Shown here one piece after another: positions 7,014 to 11,424 of a DNA stretch of 11,424 nucleotides. Positions within the stretch are counted from its first letter, which is position 1, and each line of letters begins with the position of its first letter. The position numbers and the translations under genes are program-made. Source of the DNA: an uncultured beta proteobacterium (GTDB taxonomy: Bacteria > Pseudomonadota > Gammaproteobacteria > Burkholderiales > Burkholderiaceae_C); NCBI GenBank assembly GCA_903920405.1, contig CAIXMC010000384.1, positions 1 to 11,424 of the forward strand, read 5' to 3'. The notes beneath the pieces were generated by a model, which searched no databases, was not told the DNA's origin, and saw only the letters and a list, made by a program, of their open reading frames with translations.

Positions 7014-7760
7014 ATGAAAATTTCCGCTTATGAGCGCACAAAACAGGGCACGGGTGCGAGCCGCCGTCTGCGTATTACTGGACGCACACCAGGCATTCTT
7101 TACGGTGGTTCCAAAGAACCTCAGGCCATTGAGCTGGACCACAACACCTTGTGGCACGCACTCAAAAAAGAATCTTTTCATTCAAGTATTCTGGATATGG
7201 ACATCAATGGCACGGAATGCCCCGCTTTACTGCGAGACGTGCAAATGCACCCTTACAAGCCGTTGGTGCTGCACGTTGATTTTCAACGTGTGGATGCCAC
7301 CACCAAACTGCACCTGAAGGTGCCGCTGCACTTTAGCGGAGATGAAAATTCACCTGCCATCAAAGCTGAAGGCTGTATTGCCAATCACGTCATCAGTGAA
7401 ATTAATGTTTTGTGCTTGCCTGCAGATTTGCCAGAATTTATCAGTGTCGATTTGAGTGGTCTGAAAAAGGGATCTTCTTTGCACTTGGCCGATATTGCCT
7501 TGCCCAAGGGAGTCACCACTGTCACCCACGGCAGTGATAAAAATCCAGTCGTGGTTTCTGTAGTAGCAGTCGCTGGTGCTGAGGTGGCTGACACGGTTGC
7601 GTCATCCGCAGCGTCAGATACACCAGACACATCTGCGAAACCAGCCGCTAAAGCCGTTAAAGCCGTTAAAGCCGCAGCCAAACCATCCGCCAAATCGGAT
7701 GCTAAATCACCCGCTAAACCAGCAGCCAAGTCAGCATCCAAGCCAGCATCTAAAAAATAA
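7014..7760 (+). CDS. rplY: 50S ribosomal protein bL25 (Ctc/TL5 type) with Lys/Ala-rich tail
   Basis: Binds 5S rRNA in the large ribosomal subunit. The N-terminal bL25 domain (about 1-92: RRLRITGRTPGILYGG, LHVDFQRV) is followed by the TL5/Ctc beta domain (about 95-185: KVPLHFSGDENSPAI, LPADLPEFISVDLSGL). From about residue 207 to 248 the protein turns into a Lys/Ala/Pro/Ser tail resembling bacterial histone H1-like proteins, built partly from repeats such as KAVKAVKAAAKPSAK. The DNA there includes three tandem 9-base units GCCGYTAAA (7644-7670). GGAG at 7002-7005 precedes the ATG. It lies 96 bases after prs. A tail this basic and repetitive probably varies between strains; effect on 5S binding unknown. 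Confidence 0.95.
   Translation: MKISAYERTKQGTGASRRLRITGRTPGILYGGSKEPQAIELDHNTLWHALKKESFHSSILDMDINGTECPALLRDVQMHPYKPLVLHVDFQRVDATTKLHLKVPLHFSGDENSPAIKAEGCIANHVISEINVLCLPADLPEFISVDLSGLKKGSSLHLADIALPKGVTTVTHGSDKNPVVVSVVAVAGAEVADTVASSAASDTPDTSAKPAAKAVKAVKAAAKPSAKSDAKSPAKPAAKSASKPASKK
7636..7757 (+). repeat. Low-complexity repeat tract encoding the bL25 tail
   Basis: Reiterated GCY-AAA, CCA and TCA codons give an Ala-Lys-Pro-Ser tail. The clearest unit is a 9-base GCCGYTAAA present three times in tandem at 7644-7670; later units are degenerate. Unit length is a multiple of three, so gains or losses would keep the frame. Confidence 0.75.
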
Positions 7761-7773
7761 GGATATCAATAAA

Positions 7774-7818
7774 TTTTGCATATGGCTGTCTGATTTGGGG
7801 TGCAATGCCATGTGAAAA
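7774..7818 (+). other. Stem-loop 3' of rplY
   Basis: Bases 7779-7786 (CATATGGC) pair with 7807-7814 (GCCATGTG, one G-U), extended past a bulged G by TTTT 7774-7777 with AAAA 7815-7818. The loop is 20 bases. No T run follows, so it is more likely an RNA-stability or processing hairpin than an intrinsic terminator. Beyond it, up to pth, I see only a perfect TTGACA at 7877-7882 without a good -10. Confidence 0.45.
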
Positions 7819-7947
7819 GCGTGGTCGTCAACGACGCGTGCGCCCAAAGCGGACGAGCCAAATGCAGAAATTATTATTGACACTATCTAGGCAGTGCCTT
7901 GTGTTGATCGATCCACTTCGTTGTGGTTTTTTCTTTTCATAAGCACC

Positions 7948-8556
7948 ATGATCAAACTTTTTGTAGGCCTTGGCAATCCTGGCCCAGACTATCAACACTC
8001 TCGCCATAACGCAGGGTTTTGGTGGATGGATGCGTTAGCGCAGGCGATCCAGGTTGAACTGGTGTTTGATAAAAATTATTCTGCATTCGTTGCACGCACA
8101 TCCCTTCATGGTCAACCGGTGTGGTTACAAAAACCACAAACCTTTATGAATTTGAGTGGCCGCTCAGTCGCAGCGTTGGCACACTTTTTCAAAATTGAAC
8201 CCAAAGACATTTTGGTGGTGCATGACGATCTTGACATCGCGCCAGGCCAAGCCAAAATAAAATGGGGTGGTAGTCATGCAGGGCACAATGGTTTGCGCGA
8301 CATCCATGCGCAATTGGGCAGCGACCAGTACTGGCGACTGCGCTTGGGCATTGGACATCCGGGCAACAAGGCAGAAGTCATTCATTGGGTGCTCAAACAA
8401 CCCTCTTTAGATCATCGCATTGCCATCGATCAAACCATTGTGCGAACGCTCAAAGCACTGCAAGACCTGACTTCAGGAAACATGGATCAGGCTACCCGAC
8501 TGATTCACACCAGTACGCCTGTGCGTCCCAACCCTCCAAAACCAGTTGCCATATGA
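7948..8556 (+). CDS. pth: Peptidyl-tRNA hydrolase
   Basis: Releases peptides from peptidyl-tRNA that drops off the ribosome, recycling tRNA; essential and cytosolic in relatives. In the 202-residue form starting at ATG 7948 ([12 protein letters not shown]) all active-site residues fall at E. coli numbering: N10, H20, N68, D93, H113 and N114, within GLGNPG, HNAGFW, FMNLSG, HDDLD and GHNGLRDI. The numbering match confirms this start over an upstream TTG at 7894, which would add 18 unrelated residues. It follows rplY, the usual arrangement in Burkholderiales. The stop TGA lies in ATATGA, where an ATG (8553) overlaps by 4 bases and could couple translation to the next gene. Confidence 0.97.
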   Translation: MIKLFVGLGNPGPDYQHSRHNAGFWWMDALAQAIQVELVFDKNYSAFVARTSLHGQPVWLQKPQTFMNLSGRSVAALAHFFKIEPKDILVVHDDLDIAPGQAKIKWGGSHAGHNGLRDIHAQLGSDQYWRLRLGIGHPGNKAEVIHWVLKQPSLDHRIAIDQTIVRTLKALQDLTSGNMDQATRLIHTSTPVRPNPPKPVAI

Positions 8557-8585
8557 GTACCCAATGCAGCCTTGAAAAATTCGTC

Positions 8586-9029
8586 ATGACCTTCAAGCGC
8601 TTCTTTTTTGCTTTATTTTTGATAGCTATCTACGCTTTAGGGACGGGCGTTAGAGCACAAAATGTCTATAAATGTGGCAACAGCTACAGTCAGATTTCAT
8701 GCGTTGATGGACAAGCGCTTCCCCTTGACGATTCGCGCAATGCGGCACAAAAAAGGCAAACAGATCAGGCGACACGCAGCACCGCCAAACTTGCAGGCCA
8801 ACTAGAGAAAGAACGTCTAGCACTTGAAAAGCAGGCGTTGCCGGCCAGGCCGATCAAGAGGGTGAGAGTCGATGTCCCTGTCGCTGTGAACGAGCCAAGC
8901 ACCCGATTGACCCCCAAGCGTGCCAAGTCCAGCTACAAAAAACCTCAGCACTTTATTGCAGAAATTCCCGGCACTGAGACAAATGCCGTTCGCAAAAAGA
9001 CTGTCCAAAAGATGAAACAAAATCTTTAA
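8586..9029 (+). CDS. Small exported DUF4124-domain protein, function unknown
   Basis: 147 residues. MTFKRFF, a hydrophobic stretch (FALFLIAIYALGTG) and VRA form a signal peptide, probably cut before QNVYKC. The mature N-terminus NVYKCGNSYSQISC resembles the short Cys-containing DUF4124 domain found in many betaproteobacterial periplasmic proteins. Next comes a charged, probably helical region (QTDQATRSTAKLAGQLEKER) and a basic Lys/Arg/Pro-rich tail. I chose ATG 8586 because it gives a compact signal peptide; ATG 8553, overlapping the pth stop (ATGA), would add 11 residues and permit translational coupling. Neither has a strong ribosome-binding site. Part of the signal peptide is encoded by the repeat-like segment 8614-8664. 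Role unknown; pth context suggests no function. Confidence 0.72.
   Translation: MTFKRFFFALFLIAIYALGTGVRAQNVYKCGNSYSQISCVDGQALPLDDSRNAAQKRQTDQATRSTAKLAGQLEKERLALEKQALPARPIKRVRVDVPVAVNEPSTRLTPKRAKSSYKKPQHFIAEIPGTETNAVRKKTVQKMKQNL
8614..8664 (+). repeat. Dispersed-repeat-like segment in the DUF4124 signal sequence (copy 2)
   Basis: Core 8622-8658 aligns without gaps to 2638-2674 in tlyA, with 23 of 37 bases identical, ATAGCTA and TAGAG separated by the same distance, and the same reading frame (ATA GCT first). It encodes the hydrophobic core and cleavage region of the signal peptide. Moderate identity leaves chance similarity possible. Confidence 0.48.
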
Positions 9030-9039
9030 ACCAGTAGAG

Positions 9040-9167
9040 CAGGGTGAATTTGTTCTGAAGGCAAGTTGTTGAATTTTCGTCATTCCCGCGAAGGCGGGAA
9101 TCTAGTGCATTCTGGATTCCCGCCTTCTCGGGAATGACGGAACTGGCTGAAGAACAAATTCACCCTG
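9040..9167. mobile_element. MITE-like element with 17-bp terminal inverted repeats
   Basis: CAGGGTGAATTTGTTCT (9040-9056) is perfectly inverted at 9151-9167. The element is flanked by direct repeats ACCAGTAGAG (9030-9039 and 9168-9177; the next base C also matches), consistent with a 10-11 base target duplication. Inside is a second palindrome, 9078-9105 against 9112-9139 with two mismatches, each arm itself carrying ATTCCC-N8-GGGAAT, the form of the Neisseria dRS3 repeat and of similar repeats in other proteobacteria. No coding capacity. It inserted directly after the DUF4124 stop codon and upstream of trxA. Transposase family unknown. Confidence 0.85.
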
Positions 9168-9206
9168 ACCAGTAGAGCGTTTGCCATGGCATCACATGGG
9201 CTTCTC

Positions 9207-9215
9207 TGTCACAAT
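9207..9215 (+). promoter_or_regulatory. Candidate extended -10 promoter of trxA
   Basis: TGTCACAAT has the TGn extension and a 4-of-6 match to TATAAT, about 47 bases before the trxA ATG. No clear -35 is present at normal spacing. It lies in the ancestral DNA just after the MITE-like element. Confidence 0.3.
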
Positions 9216-9261
9216 TTCACAACTTTCACTTACTCATTCACTTGATCTTAGGAAAAATATT

Positions 9262-9594
9262 ATGTCATCCGAACTTATCAAACACGTTACAGATACGTCA
9301 TTTGAATCTGACGTTTTACAGTCTGCTTTACCCGTTTTGGTAGATTTTTGGGCACCTTGGTGTGGCCCATGTCAAATGCTTGGGCCAGTGCTGGATGATC
9401 TAGCCAAAATTTATATAGGAAAACTGCAAATGACCAAGATGAACGTGGATGAAAATCGCGATATTCCCGCTTTGCACAATATTCGGGGCATTCCGACTGT
9501 GATGATCTTCAAATCAGGGCAACTCGCCGCCACCAGATCCGGGTTTATGAACCAGTCGCAATTGACGACCTTCATCAATCAGGCTTTATTTTGA
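9262..9594 (+). CDS. trxA: Thioredoxin
   Basis: Small cytosolic dithiol-disulfide oxidoreductase, reduced by thioredoxin reductase and supplying electrons to ribonucleotide reductase, methionine sulfoxide reductase and others. The 110-residue protein has VDFWAPWCGPC with the WCGPC active site and the buried Asp of VDFWA, then KMNVDENRDIPA and the cis-Pro loop GIPTVMIF, so the fold is complete. The ATG at 9262 follows AGGA (9250-9253) at good distance; a frame extension to TTG 9181 would add 27 unlikely residues. It precedes rho, the common arrangement in Burkholderiales. A 14-base palindrome, TTTGATGCATCAAA (9590-9603), spans the stop codon. Confidence 0.97.
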   Translation: MSSELIKHVTDTSFESDVLQSALPVLVDFWAPWCGPCQMLGPVLDDLAKIYIGKLQMTKMNVDENRDIPALHNIRGIPTVMIFKSGQLAATRSGFMNQSQLTTFINQALF

Positions 9595-9796
9595 TGCATC
9601 AAACCTGTTTCATCGACATCTGGGCATTTGTCACTCCACGCTCGAGTCGTGCCTCCTGATTTTCCTGTCATAATCAGTCTCAAGCTCATCGGCATATTGG
9701 GCGTGTACCTTCCACATTACCGTTGTGTCATGCGCAGCATCGTTTTGAATGGTTTAGATTAATGTCTTTCCATCTGACGGTCCAATGCGCAACATG
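9595..9796. other. Intergenic stretch trxA-rho without a recognisable gene
   Basis: Part of a 336-base gap. Apart from the short palindrome at the trxA stop I see no reading frame with family similarity, no tRNA, and no terminator with a T run. The remainder of the gap holds the rho promoter candidate and leader, listed separately. Confidence 0.6.
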
Positions 9797-9825
9797 TTGA
9801 CAAGCCAGTTTCCAGCCGGTTCAAT
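9797..9825 (+). promoter_or_regulatory. Probable sigma-70 promoter of rho
   Basis: A perfect -35 TTGACA (9797-9802) is followed after 17 bases by TTCAAT (9820-9825), 4 of 6 matches to TATAAT. Transcription would begin near 9832 and give a ~100-base leader before the rho ATG. Confidence 0.55.
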
Positions 9826-9831
9826 CCACTT

Positions 9832-9930
9832 GTTGTTTGATTCCTTGTTAACACTTGGTGGTCAGTCTTTCCAGTTGGCATTTCACGCCATTTCCCTCCA
9901 GTCTTTTTTATCCCTTTGACGGGTCAATCC
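9832..9930 (+). promoter_or_regulatory. Pyrimidine-rich rho leader, possible rut-like autoregulatory region
   Basis: The putative leader is C/T-rich and poor in G, most strongly at 9867-9915, which includes TTTCCCTCCAGTC and a T6 run. In E. coli rho controls its own expression by early termination in its leader; Rho loads on unstructured C-rich RNA. The composition fits that, but no rut site is demonstrated. Confidence 0.35.
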
Positions 9931-11193
9931 ATGCACATCAACGAACTCAAGGCACTGCATGTGTCAGAAGTCCTCAAACAAGCCGAAGATCTTGAGATTG
10001 AAAATACGGGACGCATGCGCAAACAGGAATTGATGTTTGCCATTATCAAAAAACGTGCCCGTGCCGGGGAGCAAATATTCGCCGATGGTGTGCTCGAAAT
10101 TCTTCCTGATGGGTTTGGCTTTTTGCGCAGTCCAGACACCAGTTATACCGCCAGCACGGATGACATCTACATCAGCCCCAGTCAGGTGCGCCGTTTTAAT
10201 CTTCACACCGGTGACATGATTGAAGGTGAAGTCAGAACACCCAAAGATGGTGAGCGTTACTTTGCATTGAACAGGCTTGAAAAGGTCAATGGTGGCGGTC
10301 CTGAAGAGAACAAGCACAAAGTGATGTTCGAGAACTTGACACCCCTGTTTCCCAATGTGCAAATGCGGCTTGAGCGCGACATCAAAAGCGAAGAAAACAT
10401 CACCGGGCGCATCATTGACATCATTGCGCCCATTGGCAAAGGACAGCGTGCCTTGCTGGTAGCACCTCCAAAAAGCGGCAAAACGGTAATGATGCAGCAC
10501 ATTGCCCACGCTATTTCGGCCAATTACCCCGACAGTCACATGATGGTATTGTTGGTCGATGAGCGCCCAGAAGAAGTGACTGAAATGCAGCGCACCGTCA
10601 AAGGCGAAGTCATTGCTTCCACTTTTGATGAGCCGGCAGCACGTCATGTGCATGTGGCCGAGATGGTGATTGAGCGTGCCAAACGCTTGGTTGAACTCAA
10701 AAGAGACGTGGTCATTTTGCTGGATTCCATCACCCGGTTGGCACGCGCCTATAACAATGTAGTGCCCTCAAGTGGCAAGGTTTTGACAGGCGGCGTGGAC
10801 TCCAATGCCCTGCAACGCCCCAAGCGCTTTCTGGGTGCAGCGCGCAATGTGGAAGAAGGTGGATCCTTGACCATCATTGCCACTGCGCTGGTGGACACGG
10901 GTAGCCGCATGGACGAAGTTATTTTTGAAGAATTCAAAGGAACCGGCAACTCTGAAATTCACCTGGATCGCCGCCTCTATGAGAAACGGGTTTTTCCGTC
11001 CATTCAACTCAACCGCAGCGGCACAAGGCGTGAAGAATTGCTGCTTGTGCCAGATATTTTGCAAAAAACCAGAATTTTGCGACAGTTTCTGTACAGTATG
11101 GACGAAGTTGATGCGATGGAAATGGTGCTAAAGCAAATGCGCGCCACAAAAACAAACAGCGATTTTTTTGACATGATGCGCCGAGGTGGATGA
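9931..11193 (+). CDS. rho: Transcription termination factor Rho
   Basis: Hexameric RNA-dependent ATPase/helicase ending transcription at Rho-dependent sites. The 420-residue protein from ATG 9931 ([11 protein letters not shown]) aligns with E. coli numbering: RNP1-like DGFGFLR (60-66) in the primary RNA-binding domain, Walker A APPKSGKT (178-185, K184), catalytic E211 in VDERPEE, Walker B VILLD (261-265), Q-loop [14 protein letters not shown] (287-300), and R366 as arginine finger. No N-terminal insertion of the kind seen in some high-GC phyla. A TTG at 9916 would add five residues and is less likely. Upstream are trxA and a promoter candidate; the rpmE gene often found downstream in Burkholderiales is not seen in the remaining 231 bases. 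Confidence 0.98.
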   Translation: MHINELKALHVSEVLKQAEDLEIENTGRMRKQELMFAIIKKRARAGEQIFADGVLEILPDGFGFLRSPDTSYTASTDDIYISPSQVRRFNLHTGDMIEGEVRTPKDGERYFALNRLEKVNGGGPEENKHKVMFENLTPLFPNVQMRLERDIKSEENITGRIIDIIAPIGKGQRALLVAPPKSGKTVMMQHIAHAISANYPDSHMMVLLVDERPEEVTEMQRTVKGEVIASTFDEPAARHVHVAEMVIERAKRLVELKRDVVILLDSITRLARAYNNVVPSSGKVLTGGVDSNALQRPKRFLGAARNVEEGGSLTIIATALVDTGSRMDEVIFEEFKGTGNSEIHLDRRLYEKRVFPSIQLNRSGTRREELLLVPDILQKTRILRQFLYSMDEVDAMEMVLKQMRATKTNSDFFDMMRRGG

Positions 11194-11228
11194 CAACCTG
11201 CTCAGGATATGGTCAATAATATTCTTTG

Positions 11229-11334
11229 CGCGGTTGAGTTTGACCGGTTTTTTGAGAGCAATTTACGACTCTTCGCAGCTTCACGGCAGAATTGCACCTC
11301 TTAGACATTTGAAAACCGGTCAATCTTGACCGCG
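11229..11334. repeat. Large imperfect palindrome downstream of rho
   Basis: Bases 11229-11251 pair with 11312-11334 (23 positions, one mismatch and two G-U pairs), both arms containing TTGACCGGTTTT in inverse orientation. Inside, GCAATT (11258-11263) pairs with AATTGC (11290-11295) and GAG 11254-11256 with CTC 11298-11300, so nearly the whole 106 bases could fold. No T run follows, so an intrinsic terminator is unlikely. No target duplication is visible. It may be a non-autonomous element or an RNA structure at the rho 3' end. The last 90 bases (11335-11424) hold no gene I can support. Confidence 0.7.
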
Positions 11335-11424
11335 AGAGGTATAGATGCCCGCATGGACAAAACGACAAGAACCGATTGGTCGTCAGGTCGCTTTACCAGC
11401 TTGGGACTCTATATAAGTTCCCGA

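Noticed and set aside
7877..7907. Promoter for pth with perfect TTGACA at 7877-7882
   Set aside because: At 16-18 base spacing no acceptable -10 follows (best 3 of 6), so I did not list it.
7913..7932. CCAC/GTGG hairpin followed by T6 just before pth
   Set aside because: Only four base pairs; too weak for a terminator and it would block pth.
8385..8585. Upstream extension of the DUF4124 frame into pth
   Set aside because: It overlaps pth in a different frame and the extra residues look like shadow translation; the signal peptide begins at the 8586 ATG (or 8553).
9078..9139. CRISPR-like reading of the repeated ATTCCC-N8-GGGAAT units
   Set aside because: The two units are inverted, not direct, with a 6-base spacer; they form a palindrome inside the MITE-like element.
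9590..9603. 14-base palindrome TTTGATGCATCAAA over the trxA stop as a terminator
   Set aside because: No T run follows and a hairpin could form only five pairs; it may be a protein-binding site or chance.
9964..10653. 229-codon minus-strand reading frame
   Set aside because: Antisense to rho, whose catalytic residues are all intact; no domain or start context of its own.
11344..11415. Short + strand frame starting ATG at 11344 (MPAWTKRQE...)
   Set aside because: Only 23 codons with no ribosome-binding site and no recognisable similarity; not supported as a gene.

Overview
The window looks like chromosomal DNA of a betaproteobacterium of the order Burkholderiales, probably close to Comamonadaceae. 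The grounds are the protein sequences (AhcY, MetF, Prs, Rho and Pth of the betaproteobacterial type), an S-adenosylhomocysteine (SAH) riboswitch in front of ahcY, the prs-rplY-pth and trxA-rho pairings, and a DUF4124 secreted protein. Base composition is only moderately GC-rich by eye. All recognised genes are on the + strand.

Region by region. Bases 1-250 are the 3' end of an IS200/REP-associated Y1 transposase cut by the window edge. Bases 265-402 carry the N-terminal remnant of a type I restriction methyltransferase (hsdM), broken by a ~143-base palindrome (377-519). Bases 548-738 hold a promoter candidate, an SAH riboswitch (565-651) and a terminator-like expression platform leading into ahcY. 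Bases 739-3870 are the compact run ahcY-tlyA-metF, which removes SAH, uses SAM for rRNA methylation, and supplies 5-methyl-THF for remethylating homocysteine. It continues with short spacers into rmlD and rmlA (3893-5683), two of the four dTDP-L-rhamnose genes; rmlB and rmlC are not in the window. Bases 5684-5939 are a structured leader before prs.

Bases 5940-8556 encode PRPP synthetase, ribosomal protein bL25 with a histone-like Lys/Ala tail, and peptidyl-tRNA hydrolase. A small exported DUF4124 protein follows (8586-9029). A 128-base MITE-like element with terminal inverted repeats and an apparent 10-11 base target duplication separates it from trxA (9262-9594). A 336-base gap with a good promoter and a pyrimidine-rich leader precedes rho (9931-11193). 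The last 230 bases hold a third large palindrome and no recognisable gene.

The core genes are ordinary housekeeping genes with intact catalytic residues. The less ordinary content is the set of repeats: three unrelated large palindromes in intergenic DNA, and a short dispersed-repeat-like sequence read in the same frame inside two unrelated genes (tlyA and the DUF4124 gene). In tlyA it coincides with a ~21-residue insertion; in the DUF4124 gene it encodes much of the signal peptide. I found no CRISPR array, tRNA, rRNA, or convincing new multigene system.
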